Counted from the stretch's first letter, positions 26,956 through 36,478 are shown. The stretch is 64,000 bases of DNA from Arthrobacter sp. TPD3018 (GCA_003075315.1 QDFQ01000002.1:148821-212820); one strand, 5' to 3'. The notes: generated by a model not told the origin, from the letters alone. Translations and numbers: made by a program.

Positions 26956-29790
26956 TCAGAAGCGCGCGCGGATCGTCGCACCATATGTGCGCGGTTCGGC
27001 AAGATATTGCGAGAACAGCTGACGGCCGCCCGGATATTGCGGATCCTGGAACGCCGCGGTCGCAGCGCCTTCCTGGAACGGCGAGTTGAACGCGACCTGC
27101 GCGTAATTCACGTTGGTCAGGTTCTGCGCCCAGAATTCCAAGCTGAACTTTTCGTCCGGCGTGCGCAGGCCGATGCGGGCGTTCACGATCGCATAGCCGT
27201 CCTGCACCTTCTGCGGGAACAGATCGGACCCGGTATTATAGTCGCTGGTCATGCGCGTATCGACGTAGAACAGCGCCGAATAGCCATTGCCGAGCTGCGG
27301 GGTCCAGGCCGCCGATGCGGTCGTGACCACGTCCGCCGAGTTGGACATGCGGTTGCCCGGCAGCTTGCGCAGCGCCTGGTCGAGCGGTGCGCCGGCATCG
27401 GTGCCGACCAGCTGGTCACGATAGCTGGTGTCGGTCAGCGTCAGGCCCAAGGTGACGCGGAAGTCGCGCGCCGGGACCAGCGAGGCCTCCAGCTCGACAC
27501 CCTTCGACCGGACGCCCCAGCCCACGTCGCCCGACGGGCAGGCGCCGGTGGTCGTCGCCGCGGCATTGTAATTGCCGGCCGCGGCGAACTTGCTCTGGTC
27601 GCGATCGCCGCCGTTGAGGTTCGACGAGCAGCCGTTGATGTTCTGGACGAGGAAGACGGTGCCGTTGAACGTGTTGAGCTGGAAGTTCTTGAAGTCCTGC
27701 AGGAACGCCGCCGCCGTCAGCGTGAACGGCCCGGTCGCGTATTTCGCGCCGACTTCGTAGGCGTTGACCGTTTCCGGCGCGAACTGCAGCGAGTTCGCCA
27801 GCGCCTGCGCACCGCCTGATGCGGAGAAGGGCAGGATCGGCGACTTTAGCGCGGACCGGTCGAGGTTGAAGCCACCCGCCTTATAGCCGCGCGAATAGCT
27901 GCCGTAGACGAGCAGGTCGTCGATCGGCTTCCACGACAAGATCGCGGTGCCAGTGAACTGATCTTCCTTGCGGACGCTGTTGATCGACACGCCGTTCAGC
28001 TCTGCGGTCGAATTGCCCTGGCACGACAGGCCGATGATGCCGCCCGCGGTGGCGGCGAGGCCAGCGTTCGACAGGAACGGCAGCAACGCGCGCTGGTTGG
28101 CGACGCAGCCGACGTTGTCGTTGGTGAAGCTGGCGTCGAAGCGCTTGCGTTCGTTGGTGTAGCGCAGACCCAGCGTCAGATCGACCGTGCTGGTGACGTG
28201 GAAGATGTTGTGCGTGAACAGCGCCCAGTTGCGGCTGTTCTGGTTGTAGACGTCGCGCGATGCGCCCTTGTCGTTGATCGCATCCAGCGTATCGATCGCG
28301 CCAACGATGGTCGGACCCGCCGCGCCGAAGGGCGAGGCGACGCCCGGCACCACGCCGCTGAGGACCGCACGGCCCGTCGCGCTCAGGCAGCCTGCATTGC
28401 CCGGCGCATAGAATTGCGCGAGCGCGCTGCCCGACACCAGGCGGCAGGTCGCGAAGCGGCCGTACTGGCTGCCGAAGCGCAGGTTATCGAGAACGCGCAG
28501 GTCTTCGTTGGCGAAGAAGCCGCCGACCAGCCAGTCGAGCTTGTCGTTGAACAGCGAGCCGTTCAGGCGGATTTCCTGCGTGAAGGTACGGAAGCGGCGC
28601 GCCGAATTGCCGTTGGCGGCGCGATACAGGATGTCGACGCGGCTGTAATCGGTGTCCGATCCCTGGCTCGCATCATAGTCGCGATAGGCGGTGATCGACG
28701 TCAGCTTGGTGCCGCCGATATTCCAGTCGAGCTGGCCGGACACGCCCCAATCCTTGGTGATGCCGGCAAAGCTGCGGCCGGGGCTGACCGACACGTCGCG
28801 GCTGTAGCCGGCGGCATTGACGTAGTTCAGCGGCTGGCCGAGGTCGCGGATGACGTTGACGATGTTGTTGCCGTTGCTGCCCGCGGCGAGGCCCGCGTTC
28901 ACCGAGGCGACCGGATCGTTGAGGTTGCCGACGGCTTCGTTGACCGAACGATCGACATAGGTCGCCGCACAGCACTTTTCGTCGCGATGCGTATAGTCGC
29001 CGATCAGGCGGAACTTCACGTCGCTGCTCGGTTCGAACAGCAGCTGGCCGCGGACGAAATAGCGATTGCGATCATTGACGTCGGTGTTGTTGGTGTAATC
29101 GCGGTAGAAGCCGTCGCGCTTGACGTAGACGCCGTCGACCCGGGCCGCGATCGTCTCGCTCAGGGGCAGGTTGAGGTTCCCGGCGAAGCGGTAGAAATTG
29201 TAGTTGCCGTAGGTCGCTTCCGCGCCGCCGCTGAAGCCCGAGAAGGACGGCGCCTTGCTGACGATGCTGATCAGGCCTGCGGACGAGTTGCGGCCACCGA
29301 GCGTGCCCTGCGGGCCGCGGAGCACCTCGACCCGGTCGATCTCGCCGAGTTCGGTGAGGCCGATGCCGGAGCGCGAACGGTAGACGCCGTCGATGAACAC
29401 CGCGACCGAGCTTTCGAGGCCGGGGTTGTCGCCGACCGTACCGATACCACGAATACGCGCCGAGCCGTTGGCTTCCGAGCCGGTCGACGACACCAGCAGC
29501 GAGGGCGCGAGCTGATTGAGCTGGCGGATGTCGCTGGCGCCCGAATTCTGCAGCGTTTCGGCGGAGACGGCCGAGATCGCGACCGGCACGTCGGCCAGCG
29601 CCTGGGCGCGGCCCTGCGCGGTGACGACGATGTCCGCCCCCATCTGGTCGTCCTGCGTCACCGAACCGGCGGCGGTGGGCGTCGTCGTCTGCGTCGCCGC
29701 GCTCGAGGGTTCGGGGCTGTTGTTCTGGGCCATCGCGGGCGTGGCGATGGCGATCGTCGCTGCCGACAGCAGGTACGCGGTAAGGCGCAT
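26956..29790 (-). CDS. TonB-dependent outer-membrane receptor
   Basis: A 944-residue protein with a signal peptide (LLSAATIAIATPAMAQ), a Ser/Thr/Ala/Pro-rich spacer, and a plug domain (about 60-190: LQNSGASDIRQLNQLAPSLL, FIDGVYRSRSG, EVLRGPQGTLGGRNSSAG). A 22-strand beta-barrel follows, ending with the aromatic C-terminus YGATIRARF. Sphingomonads carry many such receptors for sugars, aromatics and siderophores. No adjacent uptake enzymes are present, so substrate is unknown. Several Cys pairs (KCCAAT, GCVANQ, SCQGN) suggest loop disulfides. The gene has its own terminator, so it is probably monocistronic. Confidence 0.94.
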   Translation of the reverse strand: MRLTAYLLSAATIAIATPAMAQNNSPEPSSAATQTTTPTAAGSVTQDDQMGADIVVTAQGRAQALADVPVAISAVSAETLQNSGASDIRQLNQLAPSLLVSSTGSEANGSARIRGIGTVGDNPGLESSVAVFIDGVYRSRSGIGLTELGEIDRVEVLRGPQGTLGGRNSSAGLISIVSKAPSFSGFSGGAEATYGNYNFYRFAGNLNLPLSETIAARVDGVYVKRDGFYRDYTNNTDVNDRNRYFVRGQLLFEPSSDVKFRLIGDYTHRDEKCCAATYVDRSVNEAVGNLNDPVASVNAGLAAGSNGNNIVNVIRDLGQPLNYVNAAGYSRDVSVSPGRSFAGITKDWGVSGQLDWNIGGTKLTSITAYRDYDASQGSDTDYSRVDILYRAANGNSARRFRTFTQEIRLNGSLFNDKLDWLVGGFFANEDLRVLDNLRFGSQYGRFATCRLVSGSALAQFYAPGNAGCLSATGRAVLSGVVPGVASPFGAAGPTIVGAIDTLDAINDKGASRDVYNQNSRNWALFTHNIFHVTSTVDLTLGLRYTNERKRFDASFTNDNVGCVANQRALLPFLSNAGLAATAGGIIGLSCQGNSTAELNGVSINSVRKEDQFTGTAILSWKPIDDLLVYGSYSRGYKAGGFNLDRSALKSPILPFSASGGAQALANSLQFAPETVNAYEVGAKYATGPFTLTAAAFLQDFKNFQLNTFNGTVFLVQNINGCSSNLNGGDRDQSKFAAAGNYNAAATTTGACPSGDVGWGVRSKGVELEASLVPARDFRVTLGLTLTDTSYRDQLVGTDAGAPLDQALRKLPGNRMSNSADVVTTASAAWTPQLGNGYSALFYVDTRMTSDYNTGSDLFPQKVQDGYAIVNARIGLRTPDEKFSLEFWAQNLTNVNYAQVAFNSPFQEGAATAAFQDPQYPGGRQLFSQYLAEPRTYGATIRARF

Positions 29791-29924
29791 GGGCTTCCTC
29801 TCCAGATCGATTTCGATTGTTTTCGAATATCGGGTTTTCTTTTGAGGCTAGGGTCGCACAGGCGTGAGCGTCCACCATTTTCATAGTGGCGTCATGCTTT
29901 TCGAATAAAGTGTCTCCCATGCGC

Positions 29925-29954
29925 AACACCGGGCCCGTTGCCGGACCCGGTGTT
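29925..29954. other. Inverted repeat between infC and the TonB receptor gene
   Basis: AACACCGGG (29925-29933) pairs with CCCGGTGTT (29946-29954). A six-A run follows on the plus strand, which puts the T-run before, not after, the hairpin for the leftward infC transcript. It is therefore not a canonical intrinsic terminator, though the hairpin may still mark the infC transcript end. Confidence 0.5.
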
Positions 29955-30008
29955 CAAAAAAGGCATATTTCAAATGACGCTACGGAAAGCGCCGATCCGG
30001 CCGAATGC

Positions 30009-30554
30009 TTACTTTGGCGCGAGCACCATGAGCATCTGACGGCCTTCCATACGCGGATAGGCTTCGACCTTGGCGATTTCCTGCACCTGTTCCGCGACGC
30101 GCTGCAGCACGTTCATGCCGAGCTGGCCGTGGCTGAGTTCGCGACCGCGGAAGCGCATGGTGACCTTCACCTTGTCGCCGTCCTCGATGAACTCCGCGAC
30201 CTTCTTCATCTTGGTGTCGTAATCGTGGTCGTCGATGTTCGGACGCATCTTGATCTCCTTGATCTCCTGCGTCTTCTGCGACTTGCGAGCGAGGTTCGCC
30301 TTCTTCTGCGCCTCGTACTTGAACTTGCCGACGTCGAGGAACTTGGCGACGGGCGGATCGGCGTTCGGCGACACCTCGACCAGATCCAGGCCGACTTCCT
30401 GCGCCTGCGCCATCGCCTCGCGCGTGTACATCACGCCAAGATTCTCACCCTCATGGTCGATGACGCGGACCTTGGGGCTCTGGATCCATTCGTTGAAACG
30501 AGGACCGTTCATCGGCGGCGCCTGGTTCGGCCGGCGCATCATGGGAGGACGTAT
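30009..30554 (-). CDS. infC: Translation initiation factor IF-3, probable AUA start
   Basis: A 181-residue IF-3. The N-domain has [20 protein letters not shown] and [20 protein letters not shown]. The C-domain has [17 protein letters not shown], and [19 protein letters not shown]. The Shine-Dalgarno AGGAG (30567-30563) lies 8 bases before an in-frame ATA at 30554, whereas the first ATG (30542) is 20 bases away. IF-3 genes classically start with rare AUU, AUA or AUC codons for autoregulation, so I extend to ATA, which adds I-R-P-P. If ATG is used the protein has 177 residues. Downstream of thrS and Uma2. Confidence 0.9.
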   Translation of the reverse strand: MRPPMMRRPNQAPPMNGPRFNEWIQSPKVRVIDHEGENLGVMYTREAMAQAQEVGLDLVEVSPNADPPVAKFLDVGKFKYEAQKKANLARKSQKTQEIKEIKMRPNIDDHDYDTKMKKVAEFIEDGDKVKVTMRFRGRELSHGQLGMNVLQRVAEQVQEIAKVEAYPRMEGRQMLMVLAPK

Positions 30555-30584
30555 GGGTATTGCTCCTGTGGTGGTTTACAGAGG

Positions 30585-30613
30585 TATATAGGCGATAATC
30601 GCGCCGATTTGAA
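30585..30613 (-). promoter_or_regulatory. Candidate infC promoter
   Basis: TTCAAA (30613-30608) and TATATA (30590-30585) with a 17-base spacer, just after the Uma2 stop and 31 bp before the ATA start. The -35 match is weak. It may supplement read-through from thrS. Confidence 0.35.
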
Positions 30614-30615
30614 GG

Positions 30616-31182
30616 CTAGTCGAGGTCCGCGAGACGAATCGTCACGCCAGCCAGCAATGCCACGACGGGCTGGTCCGCTTCATATTCCTCGACATCGGCG
30701 TATCGGCCGTTGACCGGCGCGCGATGGGTACGGACCGTCTGGCGCACGGCATCCACCACCCAATAGTCCCGGACGCCATGCTCGGCGTACAGAGACGCCT
30801 TGACCCGAAGGTCATAGCCGAGCGAGCTGTCCGCGACTTCGATGACGAGCATCAGGTCGGGGCCGCGGACCTGACGGGGCAACCCGCCCTTTTTCCAGAC
30901 GACGAGATCAGGCTCGAGCAGCCTGACGGGCGATAGGGTGACGGATGGCTCGACGAACAGCCGCAGGTCGTCCGGCAGCGCCCGAACCAGACCCCGATTG
31001 AGCCGAGACTTCATCATCTCGTGCCAGTCCGCCTTCGCCGCCGCCATCGGCACGATCTCCCCGTCGATCAGCTCAAAATTCTCGTTCTCCGCGAAGACAC
31101 CGGCCGCCGTCAGTTCATAGACCTGATCGACGGTCAGATGGGCGGGGATCGCACCCGATTTGATGTCTTGGAGAATCGTCAT
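30616..31182 (-). CDS. Uma2 family (DUF820) putative PD-(D/E)XK nuclease-fold protein
   Basis: A 188-residue protein. The family core is visible: ENFELIDGEIVPM, then LLEPDLVVWKKGG (Asp), LMLVIEVADSSLGYDLRVKA (Glu with distal Lys) and YAEHGVRDYWVVD. The PD-(D/E)XK residues are conserved, but family activity is poorly known and it is common in Cyanobacteria and some Proteobacteria. It starts 10 bp after the thrS stop, placing it inside the thrS-infC run. Confidence 0.85.
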   Translation of the reverse strand: MTILQDIKSGAIPAHLTVDQVYELTAAGVFAENENFELIDGEIVPMAAAKADWHEMMKSRLNRGLVRALPDDLRLFVEPSVTLSPVRLLEPDLVVWKKGGLPRQVRGPDLMLVIEVADSSLGYDLRVKASLYAEHGVRDYWVVDAVRQTVRTHRAPVNGRYADVEEYEADQPVVALLAGVTIRLADLD

Positions 31183-31192
31183 TTCGTCTCCT

Positions 31193-33190
31193 TCAGCCGC
31201 GCAGGTCGGGCGGGGTCGCCTCGTCGCGGAGCATAGCGAGCGCTTCGTCGACGGTCACGATCTGCTGCGCCTGGCTGCCGAGGCGGCGGATGGCGACCTT
31301 GCCTTCTTCGGCTTCGCGCTTGCCGACGACGAGCAGGACCGGGACCTTGGCGACGGAGTGTTCGCGGACCTTGTAGTTGATCTTCTCGTTACGCAGGTCG
31401 ATTTCGACGCGGAGGCCCGCCTTGCGCAGTGTCGCCGCCACCTCTTCGGCATAGCCGTCCGCATCCGAGACGATCGTAGCAACCACCGCCTGCACCGGCG
31501 ACAGCCAGAGCGGGAAGCGGCCGGCATGGTGCTCGATCAGAATGCCGATGAAGCGTTCGAACGTGCCGAGGATCGCGCGATGAAGCATGATCGGGCGATG
31601 GCGGTTGCCGTCTTCGCCGACGTAGCTCGCGTCCAGCCGATCGGGGAGCACACGGTCGGACTGGATCGTGCCGACCTGCCACGTGCGGCCGATCGCGTCG
31701 GTCAGGTGGAATTCGAGCTTGGGCGCGTAGAAGGCGCCCTCGCCCGGCAGTTCCTCGAACTTCGCCTTGATGTCGTCCGGCAGGTTCGAGGCCTGCACCG
31801 CGTCGCGCAGTTCCTGTTCGGACTGATCCCACATCTCATCGGAGCCGAAGCGCTTTTCGGGGCGCAGCGCAAGCTTCACCGCATAATCGGTGAAGCCAAG
31901 GTCCAGGTAGACCGAGTGGAGCAGCTCGCAGAACTTGCGGACCTCCTCGACCAGCTGATCCTCGCAAACGAAGATATGCGCATCGTCCTGCGTGAACTGG
32001 CGGACGCGCATGATGCCGTGCAGCGCGCCGTGCGGCTCGTTGCGGTGGCAGCAGCCGAATTCGGCCATGCGGATGGGGAGGTCGCGGTACGATTTGATCC
32101 CCTGTTTGAAGATCAGGACGTGCGCGGGGCAATTCATCGGCTTCAGCGCCATCAGGTCGGCATCGCCCGACAGGATTGCGCCCTCGTCCTCGGTGTTCGG
32201 AATCTCGTCCGGCACCACGAACATATTCTCGCGATACTTGCCCCAGTGGCCAGACTGTTCCCACTGGCGCGCGTCCATCAGCTGCGGCGTCTTGACCTCG
32301 GCATAGTCTGCGGCGTCGAGGCGGCGGCGCATGTACGCTTCCATCTGCCGCCACAGGACGAAGCCCTTGGGGTGCCAGAACACCGAGCCCTGCGCTTCGG
32401 ACTGGAGGTGGAACAGGTCCATCTCCGCGCCGATCTTGCGATGGTCGCGCTTGGCGGCTTCCTCCAGCATGAACAGGTGCTGGTCGAGCTGCTTCTTGTT
32501 GAGCCAGCCGGTGCCGTAGATGCGGCTGAGCATCGCGTTCTTCTGGTCGCCGCGCCAATAGGCGCCCGACACGCGGGTCAGCTTGAAGGCGTTGGGGTCG
32601 AGCTTGCCGGTCGAAACCATATGGGGCCCGCGGCACATGTCGAGCCATTCGCCCTGACGATAGATCGTCAGTTCCTCGTTCTCGGGCAGTTCGGCGGCCC
32701 ATTCGGCCTTGAAGGTCTCGCCCTGGCGGGTCCAGGTGTCGATGAGCTGTTCGCGGCTCCACACTTCGCGGGTGAACGGTTCGTTCTTCGCGATGATGCG
32801 GCGCATCTCCGCCTCGATCGCGGGCAGATCGTCCTCGGTGAAGGGGCGATCCTTGGGCGCGAAGTCGTAATAGAAACCGTCGTCGGTCGCGGGACCGAAG
32901 GTGATCTGCGTGCCGGGGAACAGGTGCTGCACCGCCTCGGCCATCACGTGCGCGAGATCGTGACGGACGAGTTCGAGCGCGTCGGCTTCGTCCTTCGCGG
33001 TCACCAGCGCGAGTTGCGTATCGCCGTCGAAGGGGCGGTTGAGATCGCGCACCTGCCCGTCGATGCGCGCGGCAAGCGCCGCCTTGGCGAGGCCCGGACC
33101 GATCGCGGCGGCCACGTCCGCGGGGGTAGTCCCCGGCGCAACCTCGCGGACGGAACCGTCGGGCAGCGTGATACGGAACATGACAGACAT
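31193..33190 (-). CDS. thrS: Threonyl-tRNA synthetase
   Basis: A 665-residue class II synthetase. The N-terminal TGS domain ([20 protein letters not shown]) is followed by the editing domain ([19 protein letters not shown]), then the catalytic core with [20 protein letters not shown] and [14 protein letters not shown], and the anticodon-binding domain starting near [16 protein letters not shown] 33190 opens the TGS domain. A longer in-frame extension to 33472 is repeat sequence. First gene of the thrS, Uma2, infC run. Confidence 0.97.
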   Translation of the reverse strand: MSVMFRITLPDGSVREVAPGTTPADVAAAIGPGLAKAALAARIDGQVRDLNRPFDGDTQLALVTAKDEADALELVRHDLAHVMAEAVQHLFPGTQITFGPATDDGFYYDFAPKDRPFTEDDLPAIEAEMRRIIAKNEPFTREVWSREQLIDTWTRQGETFKAEWAAELPENEELTIYRQGEWLDMCRGPHMVSTGKLDPNAFKLTRVSGAYWRGDQKNAMLSRIYGTGWLNKKQLDQHLFMLEEAAKRDHRKIGAEMDLFHLQSEAQGSVFWHPKGFVLWRQMEAYMRRRLDAADYAEVKTPQLMDARQWEQSGHWGKYRENMFVVPDEIPNTEDEGAILSGDADLMALKPMNCPAHVLIFKQGIKSYRDLPIRMAEFGCCHRNEPHGALHGIMRVRQFTQDDAHIFVCEDQLVEEVRKFCELLHSVYLDLGFTDYAVKLALRPEKRFGSDEMWDQSEQELRDAVQASNLPDDIKAKFEELPGEGAFYAPKLEFHLTDAIGRTWQVGTIQSDRVLPDRLDASYVGEDGNRHRPIMLHRAILGTFERFIGILIEHHAGRFPLWLSPVQAVVATIVSDADGYAEEVAATLRKAGLRVEIDLRNEKINYKVREHSVAKVPVLLVVGKREAEEGKVAIRRLGSQAQQIVTVDEALAMLRDEATPPDLRG

Positions 33191-33303
33191 GGGTTCAAGG
33201 CTTCCTTGGGTATTGAGAGCGCGGCTTATGCACGCGGGGGAGCGAAGGACGCAAGGCGAGTCGCGGGGGCGATTCGGGGGCGCGGCGGCCGTTCGGGGCG
33301 CTG

Positions 33304-33445
33304 GAAGTGGGCGAAGTGGACGATACGTTATGGTCGGAAGGGCCACCCGTACTGTCCCATCGCGGCGGTGCCTGTGTAATGGGCGGAGGCGCGACGTGGG
33401 CCATCGGGGGGGGAGCTTAGGCATAAATGGGGCGTGTAGGACAGG
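33304..33445 (+). repeat. Dispersed repeat with GAAGTGG and GTGTAGGACAG ends, copy 2
   Basis: About 142 bp, matching the copy at 21891-22016 at both ends (GCGAAGTGGACG, ATACGTTATGGTCGGAA and TAGGCATAAATGGGGCGTGT). Middle sequence differs. It lies 114 bp upstream of thrS inside the 621-base gap 33191-33811, which holds only repeats. Confidence 0.72.
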
Positions 33446-33477
33446 GCGGATCGACGCATTTGCCGCCCGCACCTTCC

Positions 33478-33571
33478 GTCATTCCCGCGCAGGCGGGAAT
33501 CCAGATTGGCGAACGGTGCGGCTCTTTCGCTGACGTTGGAGAATATGGATCCCCGCCTTCGCGGGGATGAC
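33478..33571. repeat. GTCATTCC palindromic element
   Basis: Arms GTCATTCCCGCGCAGGCGGG and its near complement ending CCGCCTTCGCGGGGATGAC, with a roughly 40-base loop. Same GTCA-ended design as the other palindromes but with a different core. Confidence 0.85.
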
Positions 33572-33615
33572 GAATACCGGGTGACGTAGAGTGTGGGGTG
33601 CGTGTGGGGCGTCCC

Positions 33616-33806
33616 AAATCCTCCCCGGCACGGGGAGGTGGCGCGCCGCAGGCTTGACGGAGGGGGGTGTCCTCGGGCGGAGCGCTTGCGGAAGACCCCC
33701 TCCACCATGCTGCGCATGGTCCCCAGCATCGGGTCGGATCGTCCCCCGGACGATCCTTGAGCATGCGGGGCATGCTCAACCCGATGCTCCGTGCCGGGGA
33801 GGATTT
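33616..33806. repeat. Long palindromic repeat with AAATCCTCCCC ends
   Basis: Eighteen-base perfect arms AAATCCTCCCCGGCACGG (33616-33633) and complement (33789-33806) enclose 155 bp with further internal inverted pieces (GGGGTGTCCTC, CATGCTGCGCATG, GAGCATGCGGGGCATGCTC). A related element is at 42925-43166. Noncoding, lying at the end of the LD-carboxypeptidase gene. Confidence 0.75.
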
Positions 33807-33811
33807 GCGCC

Positions 33812-34627
33812 TCAAACGATCCCGAACGGCACCACGCGGTTGGTCTGGGTGTGGCCGACGTCTGCCCTCCCCAAATACGGCACGCCGAGGTCGCCGCACC
33901 AGCGGCGGACCATATATTCGATGTCCTCGTTCCATTGCGGCTCGTTCGGGGTCACCGCGGTGACGCTGCCGAGGCGGACGCCGGCGATACCCTTCAGCTG
34001 CGTCGCATGGCCCATGTGGAACAGCAGCCGGTCGATATTGTACATGGGTTCCGACACTTCCTCGATGATGAGGACGTGGTCGGTGAGGTCGGGCAGATAG
34101 GGCGTGCCGATCAGCGCGCCGAGGATAGACAGGTTGAACGCCGCCGCCGGGCGACCGTCGAGTCCCGGCTCCAGCCCCTGCCGGTCGCCGCGCGCCAGCC
34201 AGCCGAGGGACCGCGCGATCGTCTGGTCGCCGTGCGTGCGGCGGATATCGCTCGCCATCGGGCCATGGACGGGCCGGCCGATCCGCCGGGCATAGAGCGC
34301 GCCGAGCAGGAAGCCCATGTCCGAATAGCCGAGATACGTCTTGTGGCGCGCCGCCGGCGCCAGCTGCGGCATCACCAGCGGCAGGATGCGGTTCGAGCCA
34401 TAGCCGCCGCGCAGGAACCAGATCGCGTCGAAGCCGGGATCGTTGGCGAATTCCAGGAAGGCGTCGGCGCGGCGGCGGTCGCTGCCGGCGAAATGGCCGT
34501 CCGTCTCCCAGCATTGCGGGTGAACGATCAGGTCGACCTCGGGATAGGCCAAGGCGGTGAAGGCGATGAACGGCGCCTCGGCATCCTTGTTGCCGATGCT
34601 CGCCGGCGCCACCACTCCAATCCGCAT
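33812..34627 (-). CDS. ldcA: LD-carboxypeptidase (peptidase S66)
   Basis: A 271-residue cytoplasmic serine peptidase that removes D-Ala from recycled murein tetrapeptides. The N-terminal strand is MRIGVVAPAS, the nucleophile-region motif is FLRGGYGSNRILP, KTYLGYSDMGFLLGALYA gives the second motif, and the catalytic Glu and His are in the VLIIEEVSEPMYNIDRLLFH and ADVGHTQTN segments. The ATG at 34627 fits the family. An in-frame extension to 35317 is antisense to the ligand gene. Divergent from the Mur-type ligase, 63 bp between the ATGs. Confidence 0.92.
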   Translation of the reverse strand: MRIGVVAPASIGNKDAEAPFIAFTALAYPEVDLIVHPQCWETDGHFAGSDRRRADAFLEFANDPGFDAIWFLRGGYGSNRILPLVMPQLAPAARHKTYLGYSDMGFLLGALYARRIGRPVHGPMASDIRRTHGDQTIARSLGWLARGDRQGLEPGLDGRPAAAFNLSILGALIGTPYLPDLTDHVLIIEEVSEPMYNIDRLLFHMGHATQLKGIAGVRLGSVTAVTPNEPQWNEDIEYMVRRWCGDLGVPYLGRADVGHTQTNRVVPFGIV

Positions 34628-34690
34628 GCGCGTATCCCCGCTCGCCGACAGAGCCTTGTGCCTGCCGATGCCCGGCGATAGCGCGGGCCG

Positions 34691-36148
34691 ATGGCGAACG
34701 GCAACATTTCCGAGACAGTACAGGGCAAGCGCTTCTTTCTGGTCGGCATCGGCGGATCGGGCATGCTGCCGCTGGCGACGATCCTGGCCGGACGCGGCGC
34801 GATCGTCGAAGGATCGGACCGCGGGCTGGACCAGGGGCGCGTCCCCGCCAAGTTCGACAGCCTGATCGCGCGGGGCATCCGGCTGCACCCGCAGGACGGC
34901 AGTGGCATCGTGTCGGCGGAGCAGACCGTCGTCGCCTCTGCTGCGGTCGAGGACACGGTGGCGGATATCGTCGCCGCGACGCGGTTGGGCTGCGCCCGGA
35001 TGAGCCGCGCCGAGCTGCTGAGCACCTTGTTCAACGCGAGCGACCTGCCGATCGGCATCGCGGGGACGAGCGGCAAGTCGACCGTGACGGGCATGATCGG
35101 CTGGATCCTGCATGCGGCGGGGCGCTACCCCACGGTGATGAACGGCGCGGTGATGAAGAATTTCGCGGCGCCAGATGCGCCGTTCGCAAGCGCGCTGGTG
35201 GGGGCCAATAGAAGGGAGGGGGGCGATGCCTTCGTCAGCGAGGTAGACGAGAGCGACGGGTCGATTGCGCGCTACGTGCCGCGGATTGCGGTGCTGAACA
35301 ACGTCAGCCTGGATCACAAGGGGCTGGACGAGTTGCGGCGGCTGTTCGCCGACTTTGCGGGCAAGGCCGAGGTGGTCGTCGCCAATGTGGGGGATGCGGA
35401 GACGGCGGCGCTGGTCGACGGCATGGCGAATGTCGTGCGGGTTGCCGTGGAGGCGGAGGCGGATCTGTGGGCCGAGAACCTCGTGCCGGAGCCGTTCGCG
35501 ATCGCGTTTGAGCTGGTAGCGCGCCTGCCCTCACCCTCCGGCGCGGGCGAGGTGCGGCTGCGTGTCCGACTTGCCGTGCCGGGCCGGCACAATGTCGCCA
35601 ATGCGCTCGCTGCGGTTGCCGCTGTCGTTGCGGCCGGCATTCCGCTGGAGCAGGCGGCCGAGGCGATCGGCGGCTTTACCGGCCTGCGCCGCCGGTTCGA
35701 CTTTGTCGGCGACGCGGGCGGGGTCGCGGTGATCGACGATTTCGGGCACAACCCCGACAAGATCGCCGCGACGCTCGATACGCTGCACGCCTTTCCCGGG
35801 CGCCTGCGCATCCTGTTCCAGCCCCACGGCTATGGCCCGCTGAAGGTGATGCGGCGCGAGCTGGTCGAGAGTCTGACGCAGCGGCTGCGCCCCGACGACA
35901 TCCTCGTCCTGCCCGATCCGGTCTATCACGGCGGCACCGTGACCCGCGAGGTGACGAGCGCCGACATCGTCGCGGACCTGACCGCCGCCGGCCGCGACGC
36001 GCGCCATGTCGCGGACCGGGCGGAGGCCGCCGCGCTGCTCGTCGCCGAGGCGCGGCCGGGCGACCGAATCGTCGTAATGGGCGCGAGGGACGACACGCTG
36101 AGCCTGCTCGCCGCCGATATGCTGGAAAGCCTGCGCGCGAAGGGGTAG
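34691..36148 (+). CDS. mpl: Mur-ligase family protein, probable muropeptide ligase Mpl
   Basis: A 485-residue three-domain ligase. The N-terminal UDP-binding Rossmann motif is [20 protein letters not shown], the ATP P-loop is [32 protein letters not shown] is the central-domain acid motif, and the C-domain has [20 protein letters not shown]. It is MurC-like, but pairing with the divergent LD-carboxypeptidase gene suggests Mpl, which re-attaches recycled tripeptide to UDP-MurNAc. A role as the only MurC is less likely since it is outside a dcw cluster, but cannot be excluded. Confidence 0.82.
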   Translation: MANGNISETVQGKRFFLVGIGGSGMLPLATILAGRGAIVEGSDRGLDQGRVPAKFDSLIARGIRLHPQDGSGIVSAEQTVVASAAVEDTVADIVAATRLGCARMSRAELLSTLFNASDLPIGIAGTSGKSTVTGMIGWILHAAGRYPTVMNGAVMKNFAAPDAPFASALVGANRREGGDAFVSEVDESDGSIARYVPRIAVLNNVSLDHKGLDELRRLFADFAGKAEVVVANVGDAETAALVDGMANVVRVAVEAEADLWAENLVPEPFAIAFELVARLPSPSGAGEVRLRVRLAVPGRHNVANALAAVAAVVAAGIPLEQAAEAIGGFTGLRRRFDFVGDAGGVAVIDDFGHNPDKIAATLDTLHAFPGRLRILFQPHGYGPLKVMRRELVESLTQRLRPDDILVLPDPVYHGGTVTREVTSADIVADLTAAGRDARHVADRAEAAALLVAEARPGDRIVVMGARDDTLSLLAADMLESLRAKG

Positions 36149-36173
36149 CCTGCTGCGGGTCAGGAGGTGATCC

Positions 36174-36410
36174 ATGAACCCGTTTACCGCGCACCCCGCC
36201 TCGGTCGGCGAAAGCTATACGCAGCATCTGGGCGTCGCGACCCGGTTCGGCCTGCGCATGATCGCCGGCGGGCTCGGCGCGCTGGCGCATGGCGTCTTCC
36301 CGTTCCTGTTCACCACCACCGGCAGCCGCACGATCAGCGCACTCCATGCCGAAATCGTCGCCAAGCGTGCCGACGAGGCGCAGCGCCGATCGGTGGAATT
36401 CGTCATCTGA
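36174..36410 (+). CDS. DUF6356 family small protein
   Basis: A 78-residue protein with a perfect Shine-Dalgarno (AGGAGGTGA) before ATG 36174. It starts NPFTAHPASVGESYTQHLG, then FGLRMIAGGLGALAHGVFPF, matching the DUF6356 pattern of His-Pro-xx-Val-Gly-Glu plus a single hydrophobic stretch. Such proteins are widespread in sphingomonads with no established function. It is 25 bp downstream of the ligase gene and probably co-transcribed with it. Confidence 0.75.
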   Translation: MNPFTAHPASVGESYTQHLGVATRFGLRMIAGGLGALAHGVFPFLFTTTGSRTISALHAEIVAKRADEAQRRSVEFVI

Positions 36411-36452
36411 TGTAAAGCGCGCTTGACGTAAAGCTAACTTTCCATGTAAAGC
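36411..36452 (+). promoter_or_regulatory. Triple GTAAAGC direct repeat before the membrane/XRE operon
   Basis: GTAAAGC occurs at 36412-36418, 36428-36434 and 36446-36452, with TTGACG at 36423-36428 as a possible -35. The repeats lie just ahead of the operon that encodes an XRE regulator, so autoregulation is a reasonable guess. GGAGGAGG follows as the ribosome site of 36479. Confidence 0.5.
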
Positions 36453-36478
36453 TTCCTTCACATACGGAGGAGGCTGTG

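Noticed and set aside
28198..29886. 562-codon plus-strand frame opposite the TonB receptor
   Set aside because: Antisense shadow. The minus strand has the plug, barrel and signal peptide.
29925..29961. Intrinsic terminator for infC
   Set aside because: The T-run lies on the wrong side of the hairpin for the leftward transcript.
31160..33379. A 739-codon plus-strand open frame opposite thrS
   Set aside because: His/Arg/Asp-rich antisense shadow typical of high-GC genes. thrS on the minus strand shows all class II motifs.
33417..34514. 365-codon minus-strand frame through the repeat region into the carboxypeptidase gene
   Set aside because: Wrong frame relative to the true gene and largely palindromic repeat.
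33812..35317. LD-carboxypeptidase extended to 501 codons
   Set aside because: Extension is antisense to the Mur/Mpl ligase. The start at 34627 fits the family.
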